Origin: Hallerella sp964397425
GTDB taxonomy: Bacteria > Fibrobacterota > Fibrobacteria > Fibrobacterales > Fibrobacteraceae
DNA: 64,000 nt
Reading direction: 5' to 3'
Assembly: GCA_964397425.1 (NCBI GenBank)
Contig: CAYNID010000004.1
Span: 62,001-126,000 of the forward strand
The notes below the pieces were generated by a model that was given only the letters and a program-made list of their open reading frames with translations, did no database searches and was not told the origin of the DNA. A program made the translations under genes and the position numbers. Positions 37,432-45,555 of this stretch are shown here, one piece after another. Each line of letters begins with the position of its first letter. The first letter of the stretch is position 1.

Positions 37432-39366
37432 TTAAACTTCTATAAATTTTCGATAGCCCAAAAGTTTCAATGAATATTGGGCGCGTCCCTTGCAGCCCGA
37501 GCGGACCGCCGTCGCATAGCCGAACAATTTTCGCAGTGGCAATTCCGCTTTGAAAAAGTGCAAAACGCCGTTTCCGCCAACTTCTACGATTTTACCGCCA
37601 CGCGACTGAATATCGCCCGTCAAAGGCCCTGCGAATTCCGCCGGGCATTCCAAAGAAATTTCCATATACGGTTCAAACAGCACGACCCGTGAAGGCGAAA
37701 TCAGTTTTTCCACGGCATCCGAACAGGCCTTTTTAATCATGGGAATGGGAGTTCCCGCCGTATAAGAAAAATGCTCTATTTCAAATTCAACGCCCACCAA
37801 AGAGCCCTTGCCTAAAATTCCGACTTGAGCGCATTCCAAAAACGCGGAGCGGATTCCCGCTAGAACTTCCCGATTGGCGTTTTCCAAAAATCCTTCTGCC
37901 AAACGGACGCCCTTTTCCGATTCCGGGAGCGGGTGCGCCGCAAGGGAAATTTCCACTTTGAAAGGTCCCGCCTGAAAGGAATTTTCCACCGGAGCGAGGT
38001 TTTCTGAAAGGCGTTCCTGCCATTGGACTTCCGGATTTCCAGCCCGGATTTCACAGCCAAATTCCCGTTTGAGCCTTTCCAAAACAACTTCCAGCTGCAC
38101 CTCGCCCACCGTATGCAAAACCCAAGCGCCGGCATCCGGCCGCGGAGAAACTTGCAGGGAAGGATCCATCCGGGACAAAATCCCCAAACTTTTTTCGACC
38201 GAGAGAAAATCGTCCGGGCGCACACATTCCACGTGCGTTTGCAACAGCGGAGAGTAATTTTCAAGCAACGGCTCCGCCATTTCCAAGACCTCGCCGTCCA
38301 AAGAGATTTTCTTTCCCAGCGCCAGTTTTTTTTCAGAGCGGACAGCGTAAATATCACCAGGGACAATGAAAGAAACCGGTTCCAGGGATTGGGCTTTCAT
38401 CCGGAAAAATTCAAAGCCCAACGGAAAATTCCCGGCATCCAAATTCGCCATGCTGCGGAAAATGGCAATTTCTCCCCACTGGGGAAAATGCCGCAACCGC
38501 AACACTTCTCCAAGAATGTTTTCCGACGGCATTTCGGGCGGCGGCAAAAAGAACGAAAGTCCCGTCATCAGGCTGCGGACTCCGAAGTTCCCTTTGGCGG
38601 ATCCCGCATAACAAAGGGCATACTTGTCAGAAGCGCACAGGCGTGAAAGCCCGCGGATTAACGCCTTCGGCGAAACAGGCGCGCCCTCCATGGCGAGAGA
38701 AAGAATTTCATCGTCAAATTCCGAAGCCGCTTCCACCGCTTCTGCATAAGTGCGCTGCAAAACGCCTTGCGCATCATCCCGATCCGATACTTTTCGGGGT
38801 TCTTCGCGGCCATCTTCCAAGTAAAGCCGGGTCGCGCTTATCACGTCCAATTCAGAAGCGATTCCGCGGAAAGGTTCTTTTGAATATTCCGGAATGGATA
38901 ACAAAACGGGACGGCACCCCAAATGTTCTTCGACTTCAATCAAAACGTCGTCCAGCACAGCATCGGGATTATCCAGTTTATTGATGAAAATCAACGTGCG
39001 GATTCCCTTTTCCCGGAGCTTTTTCCAGGCAGAAAGGGTTTGCGTTTCAACGCCGTCTGCCGCCGATACGACAAGAATCGCGCCGTCCACGGCAGACAGA
39101 GCCATGTCGACTTCTGCGCCAAAATCCACATGCCCCGGAGTATCGATAAAATTGAACCAAATACCGCGCCATTCAAAGTGGGCGACACCCGCTTCGATGG
39201 TGATTCCGCGTTCCCGTTCTTCGGGCAAATAATCCATCGTCGCCAAGCCGTCTTCCACATCGCCAGGACGGCGCACTTCACCCGCATTGAACAGGATACG
39301 CTCCGACAGAGTCGTTTTGCCAGCGTCAACGTGAGCTAATATGGCAATGTTGCGAATGGGCTGCAT
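37432..39366 (-). CDS. Divergent elongation factor G paralogue (translational GTPase)
   Basis: About 644 residues from ATG 39366, chosen over 39378 because GGCGG sits at a usable distance. G-domain motifs: AHVDAGKT at 11-18, RGITIEAG (switch I), DTPGH at 75-79, NKLD at 129-132. Domains III-V follow, ending in LRKLFGYATAVRSGCKGRAQYSL, the EF-G C-terminal signature. It is shorter than canonical EF-G (~690-700) and is not in a str operon, so it is probably an accessory EF-G-like or ribosome-rescue GTPase. TetM-type protection proteins are related, but the domain IV loop residues that define resistance cannot be read with confidence. Confidence 0.8.
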   Translation of the reverse strand: MQPIRNIAILAHVDAGKTTLSERILFNAGEVRRPGDVEDGLATMDYLPEERERGITIEAGVAHFEWRGIWFNFIDTPGHVDFGAEVDMALSAVDGAILVVSAADGVETQTLSAWKKLREKGIRTLIFINKLDNPDAVLDDVLIEVEEHLGCRPVLLSIPEYSKEPFRGIASELDVISATRLYLEDGREEPRKVSDRDDAQGVLQRTYAEAVEAASEFDDEILSLAMEGAPVSPKALIRGLSRLCASDKYALCYAGSAKGNFGVRSLMTGLSFFLPPPEMPSENILGEVLRLRHFPQWGEIAIFRSMANLDAGNFPLGFEFFRMKAQSLEPVSFIVPGDIYAVRSEKKLALGKKISLDGEVLEMAEPLLENYSPLLQTHVECVRPDDFLSVEKSLGILSRMDPSLQVSPRPDAGAWVLHTVGEVQLEVVLERLKREFGCEIRAGNPEVQWQERLSENLAPVENSFQAGPFKVEISLAAHPLPESEKGVRLAEGFLENANREVLAGIRSAFLECAQVGILGKGSLVGVEFEIEHFSYTAGTPIPMIKKACSDAVEKLISPSRVVLFEPYMEISLECPAEFAGPLTGDIQSRGGKIVEVGGNGVLHFFKAELPLRKLFGYATAVRSGCKGRAQYSLKLLGYRKFIEV

Positions 39367-39402
39367 GTGACAAATCATCCGCCGGGAAAATGGAAAGAGC
39401 CA

Positions 39403-40065
39403 TCAAATGTTGCGGAGTACTTCTTGCGAAGTCTGCGGAGGCAATTCCGTGTCCATGACAAAGTGGCGTACTTCATTCGGCTTTATCCGCGCATATTCGG
39501 AAAGGGCGCGCCCGATTCCCGTCCGGATGTAATAATTGTCATCCTTGGCGCAATGCAAACAGCAGGATTTGAGCAAATCCCAGTCGGTATGTTCACGGTA
39601 TCGCAACTGAAAAAGAATCACGCTGCGGCGAATCCAAATATTCGGGTCGCGGATCCATGTGGCGATTTTTTTGCGGATCGGTGGGATTCTCCACGCCAAA
39701 TTTCCCAAAACGCTAGTCGCAATCGTATCGACGGTATCGTTCGAAGGGCGCGTCTTGATGAGCATTTTCAAAAAATTGAGATGTTGCCCGCCGAGCAAAG
39801 CTTTGTGCTTGAACAGATAATCACAGGCAGCATATTGCACTTCGCGATAGGGCTGTCCCCACATATCCGAAACGCGCGCAGCCAGTTCATCTCCGTCTTT
39901 CGGCGGATTCTTGTCAAAAATCGGATACGTGGCTTCACGCCGGGTAATAACGTTCACGCCGAGAAAATCAAAAGTGTCCCGCATGCTTTTAGACATCGCT
40001 TTCGCTTCTTCTTCATTCGCCCGGGCGCGGAGGGAAAGTAAAATTTCTTGTGTAAATCGGAGCAT
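39403..40065 (-). CDS. DNA alkylation repair protein, AlkD-like
   Basis: 220 residues of HEAT-like helical repeats. Signatures: MRDTFDFLGV (N-terminal AlkD helix), WGQPYREVQYAACDYL, SVLGNLAWRIPPIR, WIRRSVILFQLRYREHTD, and YYIRTGIGRALSEYARI. AlkD-type glycosylases excise N3- and N7-alkylated purines. It lies 36 nt upstream of the EF-G-like gene on the same strand. Confidence 0.88.
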   Translation of the reverse strand: MLRFTQEILLSLRARANEEEAKAMSKSMRDTFDFLGVNVITRREATYPIFDKNPPKDGDELAARVSDMWGQPYREVQYAACDYLFKHKALLGGQHLNFLKMLIKTRPSNDTVDTIATSVLGNLAWRIPPIRKKIATWIRDPNIWIRRSVILFQLRYREHTDWDLLKSCCLHCAKDDNYYIRTGIGRALSEYARIKPNEVRHFVMDTELPPQTSQEVLRNI

Positions 40066-40106
40066 TTGCCTAAAAAATACAACTATCCGTCAAGAATTTC
40101 TAGGTC

Positions 40107-40135
40107 TTGACAAATAGATTTTTTTATATTAAATA
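40107..40135 (+). promoter_or_regulatory. Putative promoter of the AT-hook protein gene
   Basis: TTGACA, 17-nt spacer, TAAATA, in a very AT-rich stretch 47 nt before the ATG. The AlkD gene on the opposite strand starts nearby, so this is a divergent promoter region. Confidence 0.5.
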
Positions 40136-40181
40136 GAGTCCGAACGTTTTTGTTTCTCAAAAAATCAAGATTAAAACGAAA

Positions 40182-40889
40182 ATGGTGAATCAAATTCCAG
40201 AAAATCTCCCCATCATTGAAGTTCCCCCTGAATTGCGCGGTCTTTCCGACGAAGAAATCCTTGCGCTGCACCCGTATGATCCAGAAAAGCGCGATCGATA
40301 TCGTCCTTCCAAAAAAGAACGCGCCGCACGGAAACTGGCCAGGGAACAAGCCAGAATGCGCCAAATCGCCGAACAATACAAAAATCGCAACAATGTTTCC
40401 CGTTACGCCTCCCGTCCTATGCCGAAAATGTCCGATTTTGACGGGACACACCCGGTTCAAGCGCAACACAAACAGATGCAGCACAAAAAAGCCTTGTTTG
40501 TTCCCGGACAGGCAAAAGCTCCCCCGTCAACACCCATCGTCAACACGGTGAAGCAAACCGCCGCGCCGCTCCCGCCCAGGCAAAGTTCTGGCAGGGTCCT
40601 TGTCGGTTCGTTCGGCGGTTCCACTTTTGGCACAGCCAAAACGCAAATTATTTCCGAAGCGGAATTGGCCAAGCAGGCAGCCATCAAAAAAGCGAAAGCC
40701 GAAGCCCTTGCTCGGGCAAATCTGCTGAAAATGCAGCAACAAGCCGCGGCAGAAAATCCGGCAAGCGCATTGAACGCCCTGTTCAAAGCGGATTCTCCCC
40801 TTTCTGGCGACGCAGCGCTTTCCCCGGAAGTTCCCGTCAAACGCAAACGCGGTCGTCCCCGCAAAAATCCGCTGCCCGAAAACCTTTAA
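40182..40889 (+). CDS. Basic protein with C-terminal AT-hook
   Basis: 235 residues. Residues ~1-70 are charged and helical (LSDEEILALHPYDPEKRDRY ... KLAREQARMRQIAEQ), then a Pro/Gln/Ala-rich middle, a second Ala/Lys helix (AELAKQAAIKKAKAEALARA), and a terminal AT-hook, KRKRGRPRKNP, the minor-groove DNA-binding motif. No known family as a whole. A nucleoid-associated or chromatin-like role is plausible. It overlaps the convergent flavodoxin gene by 4 nt. Confidence 0.65.
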   Translation: MVNQIPENLPIIEVPPELRGLSDEEILALHPYDPEKRDRYRPSKKERAARKLAREQARMRQIAEQYKNRNNVSRYASRPMPKMSDFDGTHPVQAQHKQMQHKKALFVPGQAKAPPSTPIVNTVKQTAAPLPPRQSSGRVLVGSFGGSTFGTAKTQIISEAELAKQAAIKKAKAEALARANLLKMQQQAAAENPASALNALFKADSPLSGDAALSPEVPVKRKRGRPRKNPLPENL

Positions 40890-41482
40890 TCCCCATTCAG
40901 CGTTTTCAAAAAGTTCTCCACTTCTTTTTCCGCATCTCCATGGGCTTTTTGTGCTGTTTCCCCACGGATTTCCAGTGGAGACTTCACCGTGGCTTGTTTA
41001 AAGATTTCCTGAATAATTGTTGCAGTCCCATTTGATCCGCTCCCTTCATGTGTGCAAAAGGGAACGATAACCTTTCCGTTCAAATCATGCTTTTCTAAAA
41101 AATGATACATCACCATCGGCACATCTCCCCACCAGATGGGATAGCCGACAAACACCGTGTCATAAGGTGCCGTATTCACATCGCCTTTGTATGCGGGCCG
41201 CGCCTTTTGTTCGCGCTCCGCCTTCGCCACTTCCGTACATTCCTGATATCCTTCAGGATATATTTTTTGCGGTTTGACTTCAAAAAGGTCCGCAGAGACT
41301 TTTTCCGCTATCATTTTGGCCAAAACAGCCGTATTCCCTTCAGAAATGTTGCCGACTGCGTAATTTTCCCCTGTCCGAGAAAAATAAACGACCAAAGTTT
41401 TTGACTTCACAGTTCCCTCACCTGCAAATAGGAAAGCTGCGAACAGGAAGGTTAGCGAAAACAGACCGATTTTGAAATTCAT
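40886..41482 (-). CDS. Exported flavodoxin
   Basis: 198 residues from ATG 41482 (GGAGTG upstream, preferred to the ATG at 41494). Signal peptide MNFKIGLFSLTFLFAAFLFA, not a lipobox. The flavodoxin fold is clear: TLVVYFSRTGENYAVGNI (FMN loop), DTVFVGYPIWWGDVPMVM, VIVPFCTHEGSGSNGT. It shares its layout with the lipoprotein flavodoxin at 36559-37407, but lacks the C-terminal extension. Confidence 0.82.
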   Translation of the reverse strand: MNFKIGLFSLTFLFAAFLFAGEGTVKSKTLVVYFSRTGENYAVGNISEGNTAVLAKMIAEKVSADLFEVKPQKIYPEGYQECTEVAKAEREQKARPAYKGDVNTAPYDTVFVGYPIWWGDVPMVMYHFLEKHDLNGKVIVPFCTHEGSGSNGTATIIQEIFKQATVKSPLEIRGETAQKAHGDAEKEVENFLKTLNGD

Positions 41483-41580
41483 TTGACACTCCATGGTTAT
41501 CGATAACCGTCATATCCAAAAAAATCGTTCCACATTTCAAGAACAGAATCTTATTTAAACCGCATTTTTCAAAACGGGAA

Positions 41581-42666
41581 TCAACCTTTAAATTGGCGTT
41601 CAAATGAAATGGAATCGTCCTTACGTCCATTTAAATTCACCAACCGTTCCGGATAAAAATGGATTCCATTTTCCGTTGCCCATCCGGCGAATTTTTCCGC
41701 TTCATCGAACAATTCTTCCGGGCTGCGGCTGGTCAAAATTTTTTGCCGAAAAGCCGACGATTCCGGTTCAAATCCCTTGCAAAGGCGCGCCGCCAGCTGT
41801 TTTAAACGCCCCAAGGCGCCAAATTCCGTCGACGTCGACTCCTCCATCATAAATCCAAAATAAATCCGGAACACGTCACACGCTTCCCGGACCGAAATTT
41901 GCCGTGTCGACTTTCCTTCCAAAGCGTCTGCGATTTCTCCGAACAACCACGGGTTGTGCAAAGCGCCCCGCCCGATAGAAACGCCTTTCACGCCAAAATG
42001 TTCCAGCCGTTCCAGTGCATTCTGCACACTGGAAACGTCTCCATTTCCCACAACGGGAATCTTCGCCGCGCTGGCCACTTCGCCGATTAAATTCCAATTT
42101 GCAAATCCATTGTAACCCTGTACGCGCGTCCGCCCATGCACAGTCAACATTGAAACGCCTTCGCCCTCCGCGATTTTCAACGTTTCCATCACATTGATGC
42201 TGTTTTCATCCCAGCCCACGCGGCATTTGAGAGTCATCGGCACCGAAAGAACTTTTTGAACCGCCGCCAAAATTTCACGCAACCGCGGCAAATCTTTCAA
42301 AAGTCCCGCACCGCCGCCTTTCCCTGCGACTTTGGGCACCGGGCATCCGGCATTGATTTCAATGTAATCCGGCTTCAAAGATTCCAAAATGCGGGCGGCA
42401 TCCGCCATCCGAAGCGGATTTCTTCCAAAAATTTGAATTCCAAACGGGCGTTCTTCCGGGTAAAAGTTCAATTGTTTCCGATTTTTCAACACAAAGGGAG
42501 AAGTCCCGTCCGTCGACACGAATTCCGAAACCAGAAGTCCAATCCGGTTCCCGGACAACACCCGACAAAGCCGGCGAAAAGGCGCATCGGTCACTCCAGC
42601 CATCGGAGAGAGCACCGTACAAGGGGAAACCGGAATATTCGCAAACTGAAACTCTTTTTTCAACAT
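41581..42666 (-). CDS. dus: tRNA-dihydrouridine synthase
   Basis: FMN-dependent reduction of uridines in tRNA D-loops. About 361 residues from ATG 42666. SPMAGVTDAPFRRLCR at the N-terminus, EINAGCPVPKVAGKGGGAGL with the catalytic Cys (C108), MTLKCRVGWDE, TVHGRTRVQGYNG, VVGNGDVSS and GVSIGRGALHNPWLF are the DusB-like set. Stands alone upstream of the HU-like gene on the other strand. Confidence 0.93.
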   Translation of the reverse strand: MLKKEFQFANIPVSPCTVLSPMAGVTDAPFRRLCRVLSGNRIGLLVSEFVSTDGTSPFVLKNRKQLNFYPEERPFGIQIFGRNPLRMADAARILESLKPDYIEINAGCPVPKVAGKGGGAGLLKDLPRLREILAAVQKVLSVPMTLKCRVGWDENSINVMETLKIAEGEGVSMLTVHGRTRVQGYNGFANWNLIGEVASAAKIPVVGNGDVSSVQNALERLEHFGVKGVSIGRGALHNPWLFGEIADALEGKSTRQISVREACDVFRIYFGFMMEESTSTEFGALGRLKQLAARLCKGFEPESSAFRQKILTSRSPEELFDEAEKFAGWATENGIHFYPERLVNLNGRKDDSISFERQFKG

Positions 42667-42770
42667 GAATCCACACTTGTCCACGGAATAGCCAAAAACT
42701 AAACGACGAAAAAAGCAAAAGCTTTTGCTCCAAAAATAGTTTTTTTAGTCAACGTTCCTATATTTAACAC

Positions 42771-43121
42771 ATGGCCAACGCAACAAAACAAGATTTGATT
42801 CAAGATGTCACCCGAGAAACGGGCATCGTCCAGAACAAGGTACGTGTTGTTGTGGAACAATTCTTGGATCTCGTGGGAGAAACCCTCGCCGAGGGCAATT
42901 CCATCGAGATTCGAGGATTTGGAACCTTTGCAAATAAAGAGCGCAAAGCCCGGCCGGCCCGCAATCCGAAAACAGGCGAAATCATCTATTTGGAACAGAG
43001 GGTAGTTCCTTCGTTCAAATTTTCGGCAGATATCAAAGCCGCCATCGCCAAAGCCTCGCCGGAACTGGAAGAAAAACTTTTTCTTTCTTCAAACCTTAAA
43101 AAATCCCTCGTTCAAGAATAA
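42771..43121 (+). CDS. HU/IHF-family DNA-binding protein
   Basis: 116 residues. TKQDLIQDVTRETGI at the start, IEIRGFGTFANKERKARPAR and NPKTGEII form the DNA-wrapping beta arms (RNPKTGE at 64-70). About 20 extra C-terminal residues beyond the ~90-95 of a normal HU. An architectural nucleoid protein; whether HU- or IHF-like is not decidable from one subunit. Confidence 0.9.
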   Translation: MANATKQDLIQDVTRETGIVQNKVRVVVEQFLDLVGETLAEGNSIEIRGFGTFANKERKARPARNPKTGEIIYLEQRVVPSFKFSADIKAAIAKASPELEEKLFLSSNLKKSLVQE

Positions 43122-43283
43122 TCCGCACGCACCAAATCGCGCGAACTTTTCCTCTACAGTCTTTAAAGGAAAAGCCCGGATAAAATCCACATTGCCGACA
43201 GGCCCTTTTCCGCCAAACGGCATTCGCCGCCATTTTTTTCAAAGACCTCCCACACCCCATCAAATTAACATAGATTTATACCC

Positions 43284-44516
43284 ATGAAAGTCGCACTTCT
43301 CACCAATGAATTTCCTCCCGACATCTACGGCGGTGCCGGCATCCACGTTCAGTTTCTCTCCCGCGAACTCCGCGCCCACTGCGAAATCGAAGCGCGCGCT
43401 TTCGGCTGCCAGAACGATACCGAAAAGAACTTACACGCAATCGGATTTTCCCCAAAACTGGGCATCCAACCCGCCGATGCCCGAATGTCCAAAATTTTAA
43501 ATCCTCTCGACATCAACTTGCAATGGATGGGAAGTTTACAAGACGTCGACATTGTCCATTGCCACACATGGTATAGCCACTTCGGCGGCGTACTTTCAAG
43601 CAAGTTGTTGGAATGCCCCCTCGTTTTGACTACACATTCCCTGGAACCGCACCGTCCTTGGAAAGCGGAACAATTGGGAAATGGCGGTTATCAAATGAGT
43701 TCTTGGATAGAGCGGACCGCCTATGAAGCCGCCGATGGTGTGATTGCCGTTTCAAACGAAATGAAGCGCGATGTAATGGAACTTTACGGCATCCCGGCAG
43801 ACCGCGTACAAGTCATTTACAATGGCATCGATCCCGACTTTTACACCCCGACGTATGAACCCACCGTTCTTGAAAAGTTCGGCATCGATCCGGAAAAGCC
43901 GTTCATTCTGTTCGTTGGCCGCATTACACGGCAAAAAGGCATTTCGCAGCTCATCGGAGCCATTCCGCATATCCGGCCCGATGTTCAAATCGTCCTGTGT
44001 GCCGGCGCTCCAGATACAAAGGAATTGGCCGCAGAGTGCGAATCCAAAATCCAATCGTTGCAGCAAACGCGAAAAGGCATTTTCTGGATTCAGGAAATGA
44101 TGAACCACAAAGATTTGCGCGTTCTATACACGTATGCGACCGCCTTTGTCACGCCATCCCTTTACGAGCCATTCGGCATCATCAACCTAGAAGCGATGAG
44201 CTGCGGGACTCCCGTTGTCGGCAGCGCTGTCGGCGGAATCCCGGAAATCATCGTCGAAGGGAAAACCGGATTCCTCGTTCCATTGGAAGCGACTTCCTCC
44301 ACCAATTTTGAACCGAAAAATCCGGAAAAATTCCAGCATGCCCTCGCTGAAAAGTTGAACACGCTTTTGGACAATCCCGAAATGGCGAAAAAGTTTGGCG
44401 AAGAGAGCCGGAAGCGCGCCATTGACGTTTTCAGTTGGAAGAGCATCGCCAAGCAAACGTTCAACTTTTACGAAACGGTCATCTCGCGTTACAAAGCAGA
44501 AGGTCCACGAAAATAA
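43284..44516 (+). CDS. Glycogen synthase, GT4 actinobacterial type
   Basis: 410 residues. LLTNEFPPDIYGGAGIHVQF at the N-terminus, VDIVHCHTWYSHFGG, LTTHSLEPHRPWK, FVGRITRQKGI, then EPFGIINLEAMSCGTPVVGS and GGIPEIIVEGKTGFLV (the E-x7-E nucleotide-sugar signature). This is the short GT4 form (corynebacterial-type GlgA), which builds alpha-1,4-glucan from a nucleotide-glucose donor, rather than the ~480-residue GT5 GlgA. Fits the well-known glycogen storage of Fibrobacter. Confidence 0.85.
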   Translation: MKVALLTNEFPPDIYGGAGIHVQFLSRELRAHCEIEARAFGCQNDTEKNLHAIGFSPKLGIQPADARMSKILNPLDINLQWMGSLQDVDIVHCHTWYSHFGGVLSSKLLECPLVLTTHSLEPHRPWKAEQLGNGGYQMSSWIERTAYEAADGVIAVSNEMKRDVMELYGIPADRVQVIYNGIDPDFYTPTYEPTVLEKFGIDPEKPFILFVGRITRQKGISQLIGAIPHIRPDVQIVLCAGAPDTKELAAECESKIQSLQQTRKGIFWIQEMMNHKDLRVLYTYATAFVTPSLYEPFGIINLEAMSCGTPVVGSAVGGIPEIIVEGKTGFLVPLEATSSTNFEPKNPEKFQHALAEKLNTLLDNPEMAKKFGEESRKRAIDVFSWKSIAKQTFNFYETVISRYKAEGPRK

Positions 44517-44519
44517 ATT

Positions 44520-45215
44520 TCACGGCAACGTGCCTTTGAAATAAAGAATTTTTTCGTTCCCTTCCACTCTTGCAAAATAATTCCCGGGCGGATACGGTGC
44601 GCCGTCCCATTCAAAGACGTTTTTTCCCGCAACGGCTTTGAATCGCAACGTCCGGAGGTTTTCCCCTTTTGCCGAAATCAAACGGAACGTCAACGTTCCG
44701 GGAACACTCCAGGCGAACGAAATCCAGTTTCGATTGAACATTTGAAATGGTTGAAACTGGACCAATTCATCCGGAAAAGATTTTGCCACGGCATAAACAG
44801 TCGCATTGTATTCCGGCAAAGCGATTTCATCCAGAAAACGCCCATTTTCCAAAAAAGTCTCTTCGACCTTTCCAGATGTATCCGCATTTGTTCTCGCCAA
44901 AAGCGTTTCTCGGCGAACGCTTTTCTTCGTCAAAACGTTTCCGCGCAAAATTTCCAAATGCAAAAGTTCTCCGTCCTTGCCGCGCAACAGTTCCACCAGG
45001 CTCTTCAACGATTTTCCTTTGAGTGAAATTCCATTTGCCGAAACCAAACAATCCCCGACCCGAATCGCCGCCCGGTCCGCGGAAGCGCCGTGAACAACAT
45101 CAAGAACTTCTGCGCCACATTCCGCAGCACAAACGGCAAGTCCGATTCCTCCAAAAGTTTCCGCAGCTAGTGCGGCGACAGCCCCCAAAAGGACTCCCAA
45201 AAAGAGTTTTTTCAC
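44520..45215 (-). CDS. Exported PDZ-domain protein
   Basis: 231 residues. Signal peptide MKKLFLGVLLGAVAALAA; PDZ domain ~20-95 (GGIGLAVCAAECGAEVLDVV, AAIRVGDCLVSANGISLKG, SLVELLRGKDGE). The C-terminal ~75 residues (SWSVPGTLTFRLIS-like, WDGAPYPPGNYFARVEG) resemble a FlgD-Ig/sorting-type beta domain. No protease domain is present, so it is likely a scaffold or accessory protein. Convergent with the glycogen synthase gene, 3 nt apart. Confidence 0.75.
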   Translation of the reverse strand: MKKLFLGVLLGAVAALAAETFGGIGLAVCAAECGAEVLDVVHGASADRAAIRVGDCLVSANGISLKGKSLKSLVELLRGKDGELLHLEILRGNVLTKKSVRRETLLARTNADTSGKVEETFLENGRFLDEIALPEYNATVYAVAKSFPDELVQFQPFQMFNRNWISFAWSVPGTLTFRLISAKGENLRTLRFKAVAGKNVFEWDGAPYPPGNYFARVEGNEKILYFKGTLP

Positions 45216-45555
45216 CCGATTTCCTCCTACTTGTCTCGATATACGAATATTGCCATTGAACGGATTTGGCGGAGATTTCCGCCGGGCAACGCCTTTTAGA
45301 ATATAAGCACGCCCGACTTTCCCGGCAAGGGTTCAACCCGTTTTGTTGAAGAATTTTATCGATTAAACAGTTTCGCCATGACAAATTTTGACATTTTTGC
45401 AAAAAAGAGATTCCCAGGCAAAAGCCATTCTGGAGCAAAGCGTTAAAACCCATCAGGGAGCCGTTCCACGGGGTGAAAAATCCCGTTACAAACAAAAGTT
45501 TGCAAAGGATTCTCGGACATTCCGCTTTTCAGAATGGCAATTTCCCGCCAACGAA
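45216..45555. other. Gene-free stretch between PDZ gene and sbcC
   Basis: 340 nt. Reading frames in it are not protein-like and share no family. It must contain the PDZ gene promoter. A GGAGG-like site lies just upstream of the PDZ start. Nothing else recognised. Confidence 0.4.

Noticed and set aside
37432..39366. Tetracycline ribosomal-protection protein
   Set aside because: Shares GTPase motifs with TetM-type proteins, but so do all EF-G paralogues; no resistance-specific signature could be seen.
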